Shown here one piece after another: positions 24,601 through 38,194 of a DNA stretch of 64,000 bases (positions within the stretch are counted from its first letter, which is position 1; each line of letters starts with the position of its first letter). The stretch is from Cranoglanis bouderius (Eukaryota; Chordata; Actinopteri; Siluriformes; Cranoglanididae): the NCBI GenBank assembly GCA_023630585.1, contig CM042566.1, positions 2,413,254 to 2,477,253 of the forward strand, written 5' to 3'. The notes beneath the pieces are model-generated. The model was not told the DNA's origin. It searched no databases and worked only from the letters and a program-made list of their open reading frames with translations. Both the position numbers and the translations under genes were made by a program.

Positions 24601-27600
24601 TCCCAACTCCTCCACCTCCCCACTTCTGTCTGCACTACCTCCTTCACCTTCTCACTCCTCCATCCTACTTCCTTTCTTGCTTTCATTTCCTATTATCTCC
24701 TTCACCTTCCCCTGAACATCTCCTCCTACATGATCTTGCTCTTCCAGGTCCTTACTTTCTTTCCTCCATATCCATATATCTTTCCCACCTTGCAACCTCA
24801 TTTTCCCATCACTTCCAGTTATGACCACCCAGTCCCAACTCCTCCACCTCCTCTCTCATCTTCTGTACATCCCCTCTTCTCCTCAATCCATCGTCCCTGC
24901 TTGCTTCCTTGCTTAAATCTTCTGTTGACTTCACCACATCATTCCCTTGCTCCCTCACTCCCTTCTCTTATTTCTTCCAACTCCTCAATTCCACCTGCTA
25001 CACTTCATCTTCCACTTTTTCTACTGCTTCACTTCTTCATTGCCACTTCCTTCTTGGCTTTTCTCTCCCAGCTACTTCACCACCTCATGACCTTACTCGT
25101 CTCCCATCATCTCCATCTCCTTGCTGCCTCACTCCAATCTTGATTCTGCTTTTAATTCCCACCTCTTTCACTTTAATCAGCCTCCAAGTCAAATCTCCAC
25201 AGGTCTTGGGCCATTCCTTCTTTGTCTTCCTTCTATAGTCTTCTAATATACACTATGTATCCAATGTAATCTCTAAGAAAAACGTCTCAGCAGTAGAATG
25301 GGATATTCTGCAGAACTTTGTCCATTAAGTTTCTATGCTGCTACAGCTGCCCTAGTAAATTTTGCCATTCCTGTGAACTGAATATGTCCACAAGCAACAA
25401 CAGGTCATCTGTTGCAAGAATGCAAACATGAAAATGAGTGCAAACATGTGGAAATCACTTGCCATCTATTGGAACCACCACTACTGAATTCCAAACTGCC
25501 CCTGGATGCAACGTTGGCACAAGACCTGTTCATCTGGAGCTAAATCACAAGGCTTTCCATGTCTAAGAAACTGCACTTAAGCCTAAGGTCACAAACTGTA
25601 ATGCCAAACATCAGAGTGGTGAAAGCTCGTCCCTGGAATCTGGAGTGGAAAAATTCAGTCATCAGAACAGTCAGAAAAACTGTTTGGCAACTATAAAGTG
25701 TGTTGGATGAAAAATCATGATCTGGGATGTTTCTTATAATTCTTATGGAAATTCCATAGAGTTCAAGAAAATTTTAGATAATTCGGTACTTCCCAGTACT
25801 TTTCTATTTTCTATGTTCCTGTGGTCTGAACCTCATCCAACACAAATTGGAGGGCAGCTTGCTCAGAATCTAATGAAGGGACCAACTCCCTAGCAATCCT
25901 CTTTTAATTTTTGGAAGAAGTAATGATTAGGAAAAGTGGGACATATCAGAATTGACTTTCTTCCATTTTTCACAACCAATATTTCAACATGCTCTTATTT
26001 GACCTGGCCTTCCATCATGGCACCCTTTAATGTGTTAATTGCCTTAAGGTAAAACATCACCACCAGTGTGTCTTTCCTTGCACAACTGTATTATAAATAC
26101 AGAAAGTCATCAGTAAAATGGTCAGGTGGTTTGAAGACACCTGGTTTAACTGAGGACCAGTTTGTGAAACACTGATTTAACAGCGATCTCAGCCAAGTAA
26201 ACAATTTCAGTTTGACCTTCTCTTTTATGTTTGGTGTTTAATGGTCTTTCCATTATTCTTCATCTTATATCAGAAAACTATTCATTTCAATACTTTTGTA
26301 GACATGCAGGATGATATGAATGATAAATCTCATTTCCAGGCAGAAATCTCAGGCCTTCAGCACCTCCTGCAGTGTAAGAATGCGGAGATTGAGAACCTTC
26401 ACGCCCAGCTCCTCTCCAGATCTCCCATGTCCATTGACAATTCAGAGAGAGGTAAGTATATATTGCTTTTTTTCATTAACACATGAAATATGATGAGGAC
26501 TTGCAGTGATTAGAGTCATAAATAACCTGTTTGCTCTAATTGCTCAACACTGATCATTTATATAATGTGTTTGCATGGTGTGTACTGTAATTGTTTGTGT
26601 GGTGACTAACAATAGCTCTGTATCCTCTTTGTCCTGCTCTCATCATTAGAGGAGTTATACAAGAGAAGGCTCAACACTAAACGTAAGATTTTTAGCATAT
26701 CTGATCACACACACACACACATAGAGAGAGAGAGAAATAGACATACATGCAAGACAGTTAAGCTGCTTACAAAACAGTTCTTTCCACTGTTGCTGCTCTT
26801 CCTCACTTCTTCACCTGCTGGAATTCTGCACATCTTGATGTGGAAGAAGGAAGGTGTGTGTTTTAGCAAAAGCATGCCTTCTTATAAGCCTATCATATAA
26901 TAACACAATGCAGAATCTGTCACAGGATTGGTCAGAATTCATCTTGGAAGAGTGTAGGATTGGTCAGAATTGCTTTGAGATCAGGTAGTATTGGTCAGAA
27001 TTCCTTTGGGATGGGGCATGATCAGATTTACCGAACAGTCCTGCACACATCCGTTTCTCAGACCAGCTTCTGAACTGGTTTAAGCAATTAAATTTATATT
27101 TATTTCAAAGGGTTGTGGGTGCATTTACATTTCAATTATAATGTGGACAATCTCTATCAGGATCGAACCTTGATACCAAGAGGTGTAAATCTATGGCTCA
27201 ATTGCAACATTTCCAAATATTGTACTTCCTTAAACACAGTACAATAAAACATGAAGAGTTTAAATAGATAAACATACAAGGGTAACAAGAAACAAGTGGG
27301 ATTAATTATCTACCATGGCAACTGGCAATAAGAAGAAAAATGTGCTGAGCGAAAAGGAACAAAATGTGACAGATAGGACAAGTATGAAGACAAAATCAGA
27401 GAGGATCGTGACTTTGTCCCCAAGTCAATCCAGTCTTGTCACAGCATCACTTTACATTTCCTGCCTTTGTCATGTGCATGTAAAAACAAAGTGATTTTTC
27501 AAAAGCAAGAATGAAGTATGTTTCTAATAAAATCCAGATAATGGTGAAAGCACACATTCACATTTATTTTTCTGTTCTTGCTCTAGGAGACTTTTTATAT

Positions 27601-30600
27601 TTAGTAAACATGCTTGTTTCCTTTCTTTCTCTGCAGATCAAGAGCTTCTAAAATTAAAAGCCGGAATGGAATTATTAATTGCAGCCAACGATGAAAAGGT
27701 AAAGAAAATTCCTGGCCTTTAAAAAAAAAAATGTATATATGAAAGTTTAATTTGTTAGAAATTGAGTGTGGTCTAGATGGTCTCATTAAAAGCATGTTTA
27801 AAGGTTCTTCATGTGTTATTCAAGAAGAACACTTGGATAACTCTACATAAAACTTTGAAGTGTTCTTAGCTTCCAAAAAATGGTTTCTGCTTGGGACGCT
27901 TAAAAGTTTGATGTACAGCCCAAAATCAAAGTGTTTTACTATCAGAAAGGGTTCCAAGTAGAATTTTTTTGAAGCTAAGAACACTTAATTATCCTTGAAG
28001 AATCCTCTGTATGTTTATATGAACTGGGTAAGCGTGTGGTGCAAACTCCAAATGATTTTCTTCTTAATACCTAGAACCATGAAAAGTTCTCTGTTTGTCC
28101 CCTTAAATGTCTTGATTTAAATCCTACAAACAAACTTTTATTATTATTATGTTTTCAATTAGACTCCTCTGTCAAAGCTAAGAGTCTTTGATTATCCAAT
28201 TGACCTTTTAAGAACCCATGAAGAACCACTGGGTGTGTGGTACAAAATGCAAATTATTGGTGATTATTTTCTTCTACCTAGAACCTAGAATCTGTCACCC
28301 TCTAGAAACTTAAGCTAAACTGTTTTGGTACTTAGTTCTAAAGAAATATAAGTGCTACTTAATGAGGTATTGGATAATTTGGTTCTTACCCTCCTAAAAG
28401 AGCCCTTTCTGATAGGGAAGCACTCGGTTGCAGGGTAAACAATAGAACTATTGTTGTTTGGGTTCCCCCAAAGACTGAAGAATGTGACACCCTAAAGCAT
28501 TCCAGTTTGCTTTAGATCTATACACAGATGGTTCCACTTTTATAACTGCATCTAAGTAAGACCCCTTTAGAAAACTAGAACCATTAACCATCTTAAGTAT
28601 CCTTAATATTCTAAGTCTTCACATTACATGTTCTAAGAGTGTCGGCTCTACTCCCTCACACCACCTCATTCTAGCATGTGGAAGAGTAAATGAAAACCAC
28701 TTTGAGCACACAGGACCTCCTGTTCCCGTCTGTGGACTCAGACAGCATGAGATATTTACAGAACCCCAGCTAAAAACATTTTCTTCAGTCCACACTTAAA
28801 GGTGCAGATCTGTGCCAAAACCCGTCATGTGTTTGAACTAAGCGAGACGTGGCAGGGTCTGCTTTAGGGCATCGCTTCAAAAACACACCCAGTTCTCTGA
28901 ACTCTCTGCCAAATCTCAACTCTGCAATTTAGCCAATGTTCCATTTAACTGCGCTGCCATGTACCACGTTCTAAACGATCAGGGGGAGGAAGATTATTTT
29001 CAGATAATCTAAAGAATTGCATAATCCTCATAAAGAACTCGGATACTTTCCATTGCCGCTAAAGTGTTGAGGGAGACACAGGGTGCTTTCACATTTCTTT
29101 GATAAGACGCATAAATATGGGTTCTTTGATGGCTCTTTAAAGGTTCATTGGATGAATTATGGTTCCTAAAAAAAAATCCTTCTCCTATAAATTCTTTCTG
29201 ATATGGAAACATGTTGTTGTGCACAAAACTTTGAGTTCACTTATTTTTCTTTGTATTAGAAATATAATATAAAGGATAGCTATCTAAGGAATAAAGCACC
29301 CCGTGTTGTACTGTTTTAGGAAAATAATCAACAACAGTTCAGTGCAAAAGTACCAACCTGAAGTTGATTATGTTCCTAAAACCTGAATGTCAGAAAAGAA
29401 GTTACAGCTTTACCGTCTGACTGTTACAAAGCACTGACACCAAACACGAATCCTTCCATAACATTTTATATAGAAAGGATAACGTAATAATATGCAAACA
29501 CATTCATATAAACTTGTGGCCACTATTGCCTGAGCTTGCTGTTATAACCTTATAGCCTTTTAACCAATCATCCAAATATCATCTATTTTGACTTATAAAT
29601 GAACTCTGTATATCAGTCATATTGTCTTTAGTGTATTATTTATTCACTCACTTACTTGCTTACGTTTTTTTTTTTATTTATTGTGCAGGATCGGCGTATA
29701 GAGGAACTTTCTCTTCTCCTGAGCCAATGCAGACAATTTCGAGACGGCAAGGCCTTGTTTCAACGTGAGGCTACTGAGCTATCTTACACTGGCTCCAACT
29801 CTTTGAACACTCATTATTATTTAGCTGTTAACATTGAAGCACAATATTCAGTAAATATGAATTATTTAATAACGACAGAAGACTTCATTAGGAAAGGTGT
29901 GTATTGAGGAATGTAAGTGTGGACCCACTGACGGCTTCAGGGAGACAATAAAAAAAAAAAAATGGTCCTGAAATAAACTCCCCCCACGGAGCTGTTAAGG
30001 ATGCCCATTTCCCATAAAAGCCAACCGATGCCTCATGCATGGAGTGGATATAAAAGGTCTACACACCCACATTAAATTTGTAGGTTCTGTGATGTTAAAA
30101 CTTGAACCATGATCAAAGATTTCAGATCTTTTTCTACCTTTAATGCGATAATACAACCAACAACATTCAAGTAAAAAATGTTAAGGGGGAAAAAAAGGGA
30201 AAAAAAAAAACTGGTGAGGGGTAGAAAATAATTTCCAAAGCATTAGAAGTACCATTGACCGCCATGAAGACAACAAGTCAACATCAACGACTGGAGAAAA
30301 TGAGGCACCACAGTGACATTACCGAGAACTGGACATATCTCCAAAATAGATGAAAGTAAAAGAAGAAAATATATCAGGGAGGCTGCCAAGAGACCTACGG
30401 CAACATTAAAGGAGCTGCAGGAATTTCTGGCAAGTACTGCTCACTCCCTGCATGTGACAACAATCTCTCATATTCGTCACATGTCTGGGCGATGGGGTAG
30501 CCTGTGGGGTAACATCCACGCCTGCCAAATTTTGCCAAAACATACAGTACATTCCATCGCCTCAAACCATGTGGCAAAATGTTTTATGGTCTGATGAGAC

Positions 30601-33216
30601 TAAGGTAGAACATTTTGGGCATACTTCTAAAAAAATTCTTTGGTGCAAAAACAATACAAAGCTTATCACCCAAAGAACACCATACCCATGGTGAAGCATG
30701 GCGGTGGCAGCATCGTACTATGGGGCTGCTTCTATTCAGCTGAGACTGGGGCTCTAGTCAAGATAGAAGGAATCATGGCTAGTTCTCCAAATACCAATCT
30801 ATGTTGGCACAAAACCTGCAGGCCTCTGATAGACAGCTGAAGAAGAACAAAAATTCACCTTCCAGCAAGATAATAACCCAAAGCACAAATCCAAATCAAC
30901 AAAGGAATGGCTTCAGAAGAAGAAGATCAGTGTTTTGGAATGTCAGAGCCCAGATCTAAATCCTACTGAAAACCTGTGGAATGACATGAAGATGGCTGTG
31001 GACAGGAGATCCCTAAAGAAGCACAGGCCACTAAACATTACATACTGCTCCTTTAATTCAGCAATTAACATACATTATGTACATTGTTGAATGCTTTGTG
31101 CTTCAATTGTATTACACTGTATGATTTGTATCATTTTATTTATTTATTTTTATCTTTTTACTAATAATCTTCAGAGACGCCAGCACCACAGGGCAGCAGT
31201 GAGGAAGAAGAGCTAAGTGCAGCAGTGAAGACAAAAGCTCTCACTATTAAAGCTCACTCAGAGGTATCCTGTATACATTACCTTGTTTATGCTTACATGG
31301 AAATGCTTCATTTTCTATTGTCATGTTCACGACCTAATGTTTATTTATCTCTCTTTTTTAGATGATGTCTGCTGCGCCCTCTCCGCTTCTTGCATCCAAA
31401 AAATCTGATCAGAAGGAAACAGAATCCAGGTATCACAATTTCTGCCTATCCTATTGCTAATGCTAAGGGTTCATTACTGACACAAAGACATTGCTTTGTC
31501 ATCTCAGGTCACAGCTGAGAAATCTGTCCAGCAGCCAGGAAGATCTGAAAAGTGAAGCAACACAAAAGGTTTGTGTTTTTATTCACAATGGATTACACTG
31601 AAAAGGGTAAAATGTGATTTTTTTTTAAAATGTGGAAGTTTGAAGTTACCCACGGTGAAGCATGGTGGTGGCAACATTATGCTATGGGGCTGCTTCTCTA
31701 CAGCTGGCACTTGGGCTCTAATCAAGATAGATGGAATCAGGAATAGTTTTCCAAACACCAGTATTTCACCAGTGAAAATGGTGAAATGTGATTTTTTTAC
31801 ATGGAAATTTGAAGTTACCAACAGTGAACCATGGTGATGGCAGCATCAGCAACATGAATGAGCCAAATGAAAGCCTCAAAAGTGCAACATAAATTAGAAT
31901 TATGTATTATGCACTAGGTTTAAACAAAATGGTAATAAAAACATATTAATGAAAAAAGATATGTAATAAAAATAAAAATGATACACTTTTGTGACACGTT
32001 TGCAATAAAAAACGCAAACGAAAAAGGTTTTCACTTGACTCATCCTCGTATAAACGGATAAAACAAGTATGATGTCCTTTAATGGATGAAACTCCCAACT
32101 GTTGACATATTTCTGTGGTATAAGGGGAATAAAACACCTCAGGACACTTTGTGTCAGGCCGCATCACACCAGTCCAACATTGATTATTTTCCTATGACAG
32201 AATGACCCCAAGTGCTTTGTTCCTTGAGTACTGGGAAATATGTTGACATTCTTGTCTGTAGTAATCAGACATAGCATGCTACACACAATGGATAGAGATT
32301 AGGTTTAAAACAAACAAAAAAAAAAACCTGAAATTAATGCTAAATCTCTTTTGAGGCAATATATTAGGCCGGTGATATTATCGCAACTGTGGCCTTAAAG
32401 GTTCAGTGCAGCAGAGTTTGGAAATTCCTCTTCTTCCTATCATACCTGATTGAACTTGTCATCCGATCAAACACATGACTTACTGTCGATAGTAAAGCTT
32501 TAATTTCTTAGTAATAATATTGAAATCCTAATTACATGTGGTCCAGTGAGCAAGTCACTAAGTGATGATTTGTTTAATGACTCAATTATTTTGTACAGAT
32601 TGAGATGTATTTATGAAATGTGGTACTTGAATGGCTGTTTAATTTGTCTATAGCTATAATTCCCTCTTTTGTTTCTAATCTAATTATATGTCTGATCTTG
32701 TTTCAATCCTGTAGCCCGTAATCGGGATTCCTGTAGAACCTGCTTGCTCAGACGAGGTACCTGATGAGACTAGTGACACTGATGAGACTAATGACACTGA
32801 TTAAATCTTAATCTCAATCCAACTATTAAATGAATTCACATCTCACTCAGATGATAGTGTCAGTACCATCAGATAAACTCTCTCAGGATTACTGTTCATT
32901 TCCTGTTTTCTCCCACGAACAGGGTTCTCCGTCCAAACCCGAGAACGGGAAATGTATCCTGATAAACGGTAATAAAAGCGATGGCTCAGAGCCGAGGTCT
33001 CAAGAAGGCAGCCAGGACGAAGACATTAACCAGAGTATGAGCTTTTTATCACTCTTAGAGACCATGTGTTATTTTATCTTTCTTAGGTCTAAATCATGCT
33101 TTTTAATTAATATATTATGGAAATCCGGTTGGGTAAGGTGAAGAATGAATGGTCTAATATATGAAGGAAAGAAAGAGATAGCTAAGCAGCTAGCTGGACA
33201 GACGGACAGACAGATG

Positions 33217-33248
<32 letters not shown>

Positions 33249-33347
33249 GGCAGATATTTTCTGCTTTGTCTAACATTTTTGTCTAAAGTTTTCCTATTTT
33301 CCAATTTCAGTTATTACTTTTTATTGTTGCTCTTATTTTTGTTTTTA

Positions 33348-33386
<39 letters not shown>

Positions 33387-34507
33387 TTGTCACTGATGAG
33401 GTCACTGGCATTGCAACATAGAAAAGGCTCAAATTTGGACTGTTAGATAATTAGGCAATTGGTTAACGTTATATTAATAAGGGTTTTGTTTCTCTGCACA
33501 CACAAGAACCAAAAATGCACTTATTGTTCACTTTTCTATATTAGTTGTTTGTTTTGTTTTGTTTGTTTGTTATTTGTTTTTGTTTTTTTCTTAACTTAAC
33601 ATTTAACCTGATAATAACAAAAGAAGTGTTCACAAAGTTTCACACACACAAAAAAAAACCCTAAATAAATAAATTAATAAAACTAAAAACAAAAACAAAA
33701 AAAAAATAATTGATTATTTTAGAATAAATTTAGTCATGCAATATTAATAACAGAAAAAAAACAACAACAACAACCTATAAGTCAACCTACAAATAAATAA
33801 CCGATGAAATAAGAATAATAAAATCAAATCTAATAAACCAACAAATGAGTGAACAAACAAATAAACAAATTAATAAAAGGAACAGCCTGGCATCTCCTCT
33901 CCTCTCCTCCCCTCCCCTTTCCTCTCCTCTCCTCCTCTCCTCTCCTCTCCTCCCCTCCCCTTTCCTCTCCTCTCCTCCTCTCCTCTCCTCTCTGTATTGG
34001 GTAAATGAAAGCCATTTGTTGCTTCACGCTTTACGTCTGTCTTTGATCAGATAGAGTAGCTGGGGGTTTTACGTGGAACCCGAGTTGTTCTTTACTATCA
34101 CTCCTTCTGTCTGTCTGTCTGGGGAACCGAACCCGTGGCTTCAGCTGCGTTTTAGCTTTAACTCAGCCCAGATGTTTGCACATGTGTCAGTGTGCAGATC
34201 AAAGAGCAGCATTTACTCCGGAAACCACATGCTATCAGGTGTAATTCCTTCTTCCGCTTTACTTAGAAGACCTCGCGTTCTTTGAAACTCTTATTTTATT
34301 GTGTTTAAATTGTGGTTTCATTATGCGTTATATTAATACAGTATATAACTGTAATCACGAATCTGATTTGGTCAGATGTTATAGTTTCTATAGTAACAGT
34401 TCATTCACAGAGACTTAAAAACATGTGAAATCATTGATACGGTGTTGATAAGTTTTCTCTAAAGAGATGTTCATTTAACATTTATGGAAGGAGTCTCCAG
34501 TCTCAGT

Positions 34508-34547
<40 letters not shown>

Positions 34548-36283
34548 GGTAAAGATGTACCTTTAAGTTTCCCGAAATCTTAATGACAGAGGAGTTTTGC
34601 AATTTTTTGGTAACATGACAAGCTGCAGTTTTCTGCCTTATTATCTTCAAAAGAGAGAAAAAAAGAGAAGCTGGTGAGGGAACGACTGTTTATAGCTCGC
34701 TTGCTTGTGACAAGCGAGAACAGGAATATTAAACATATTAAACAAAACTATAAATGGATAAAAATTACAATGTGTTGTTTGTTATAATAATAAATAAAAC
34801 ATTTGTAATCGTTGGCAAATTGCTGTGGTATATGAAGAATAAAACACTTCAGTGCACGCTGCTATAGGACAGTAATCAACCATGCTGTTGATTGTTTTCA
34901 TGTATTTACATGTTTCATCTTTTATATTAAGTAAATGAGGCCAAATGCTTACCAAAAGGCTTTCCAGAGGATCTGCGGTGTGTGATTTAAAATTTAATGA
35001 AGCACCAACTTAAGATTGCTGCTATTATATTTAATTTATTCTTTAATAAAAGCACAGGCTCGTTTACGTTCCACACAATTTTACTTCAGCAATTTCCCTG
35101 CTATTTTTGAAATTCTGGAAAGACATACTGAGTACATTTAATAATCCATAATGTGCCTAGCCTCAGAACTATTCTATAACAGAAATAGCCTCACTGATAG
35201 CATCACACCTCATTTCCGTGCGAACGCACCTTCAGTATGCAATATAATGACATTCTCTGCTGTAGGTTGTCTTTCGGTGATTACACCTCAGCCACTCGAT
35301 GTGTTTTATTTATGTCTCCCACAGGAAAGGAAGAGAGAACGGAAGACCCGAGCGCTTGCGATCCTTCACCCACGTCGTCTGGTGTGGATTCAGGGGAACA
35401 TTCCCCCGTCTCACAGGAAAACATGAAGAACAACAAGAGCATACGCAAATTCTGGGGGAAGTGAGTGAGGATCTGTGGCTCTGCATGCCTGCTTCTGAAT
35501 GAACCCTATAACCTGCTGGGGTCAGAAGATTCCACAGAAAGTACGAGTGTGAGTCAAATGAAAACCTTTTTTTTTTTTTTTGCATCGTTTGCACAAAAGT
35601 GTGTCATTTTTCTACATAATCTCCATTTCGTTCAATACAATTTGTGTCCGGATCGCTCTAGAAAAAAAAAGTCGCATTTTTAAGGTTTTCATTTGACTCA
35701 CCCTCATATTTTAAAAGTGTACAAATACTTTCCCCCGAACATAAACTTTGTGGGTGGTGAGGCTGTGAAAGGTAATGTGGAACAAAAATAAACAAACAAA
35801 CAAAAAAATAAATAGAAAGAAATAAAATGATATGGTCTTGAGTCAAATTTCAACTTTATTATTATTATTATTATTATTATTATTGTTGTTGTTGTTGTTG
35901 TTGTTATTATTATTATTATTATTAGTAGTAGTAGTACTAGTAGTAGTACTAGTAGTAGTAATAGTAGTAGTATTACACACATTTATGTGTGTAATAAAAC
36001 AAAACAAAATAAAAGCAATTTTCAGCCTCTCAGCACCAACAAACAAATTAATGAATAAATAAAAAAAATAAACAAAGTGAATTAAATGCAATAATAATAA
36101 TGATAATACTACTACTACTACTACTACTACTAATAATAATAATAATAATAATAATAAGAAGAAGAAGAGAAGAAGAATAGCACCCTTACAAAATCATATA
36201 CAATATTAAATCAAATTAAATGAAATAAAAAGGCAGAAAGAAATTAATAATAAATAAATGAATGTTTTCTTCAAAGGGTTAGA

Positions 36284-36354
<71 letters not shown>

Positions 36355-38131
36355 CCCTTTAGACATTTCAAGTGGACAAAAAAACACAAAAACAAATAAA
36401 TAAATAAATAAATAAATTGAAAGGGAATTTTTTTAGCACTAAAATGGTCAAAGTGATGCTGTAAATATACAGTACTGTGCAAAAGTTTTAGTACAAACTT
36501 TGTTTATTTATTTATTTATTTATTTTTTATCTTATGACTTCTACATGATCAAGTCAGTACAAAAAACATTTTAGATTCCCAAATATTAGTTTTCTAGCAC
36601 AAGAATCCAGAATCACTGAGTTGGAAAAAGGCTCACCCCCCCTCCTAAAAATGACTCAATCAGGTGCAGCTAATCCCCTTCTCAATGGCACACAAAGCCA
36701 TTTGGAAGACACTGTAATATGCATCGATTTAGATGTTGTAAAATTTTTTTATAGTTTTGCTATACAATTAAAAGAGATGTCTGAGTCAGTAAACATTGAT
36801 TTTAAGAAGTAAACACAACACGAGTCTGTGTTTAGGATCAGGAGGACGCAGTGGGGGGGTCTGGGGCCAGGCGATGATCCGGAGCCCACTGAGTTTAGAA
36901 GAGGAGGATTTAGAGCCACAGCTGGACCACGACTGGCTCGAACCCCTGATTCGGCCCGCTCTGTCCGGTAGGAGTCCAGATTTAACTTATTTTCTTCAGT
37001 TGGTACAAATTTCAAACAAATAATATGTCAAACTTAATTCCATTTTACACTATCACGTGTATGGTTTTAACACACCGTCTTACATATTGCATTCACTCTA
37101 TCATCAATAATAAACTCTTACTTGAGAAATAAAACTTGGAAAATTGCTTTTTTTCGCTACATGTTAGAATTAAAACAAATTCCCGGTCCTATTCGCTGAG
37201 GAAATGCACTCTGGATTATTATTTTCCTCCCTCACTCCTCAGAGACATGACGGTCCCGTTCTCCAACTGGACCACGGAGCAGGTGTGTGGTTGGCTGGAG
37301 GACTACGGACTCGGTCAGTACGTCAACTTGGCGCGTCAGTGGGTGATCAGCGGGCAGACCCTGCTCTCCGCCACGCCGCAGGAATTTGAGAAGGTTTGAT
37401 TTTCTTTAAAGTCATCTCACCAGCCTATACTGAAACAGTTACTACAGTAGATTTAACGACATCATCAGCAAACATGGCAAATGATACTTTTCAGGTATAT
37501 ACTGTAACCTTCAACCCAAACCTTGTCAGATGAAGATGAAAGGAAGAACGGATGCCAATTTTACCAGAAGCACCCTTAACGGGAATGTACACATCAGTGT
37601 GAGCTAGCTAGCCAGCTAATAATAAACAATAAATACACAAAACCTTTGACCATATCGTGTCCGAAATGTCAGTTAACTCGATATTAATTTCTTGCTTACA
37701 GAACTGTTATATAAATGCAATACTACACGAGTGAGTGCTGTTATACTGAACGTGGCTGTGGTTACCTACCAGAATCAAAGCCGTGCCGATATTCAGCGCT
37801 ACCTCGAGCTCGCGTGATACCGCTTAAATATAATTTTAATTATTGTTACAGGAGATGGGCATCAAACATCCGCTACACAGAAAGAAACTGCAGCTGGCTG
37901 TCAGGTCATTCAACAACAAGGTGATGGAGAAATCCTCTGAGCTCGATCACATCTGGGTCACACGTAGGTACTTTTGTAACGTTGTTAATTATAGTAATTT
38001 GTTGAGGTTTTTGTTGACTATGAAGTCGTATATAACATTTCACTCTGAATACTCACATGTTTATTGAACAGGTTAGTCTCATGTTTAAAATATTGAAATT
38101 ATTTAAAAATATTAACAGCTATTTACTACTT

Positions 38132-38194
<63 letters not shown>

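Noticed and set aside
24111..24824. 237-codon plus-strand open frame
   Set aside because: It lies wholly in the C/T-rich tract, where stops are rare. The composition is Ser/Pro/Leu/Phe/His, other frames are equally open, and there is no domain.
35704..36091. Open frames of poly-Leu, poly-Ile or poly-Asn
   Set aside because: They are translations of ATT/GTT/AGT trinucleotide arrays.
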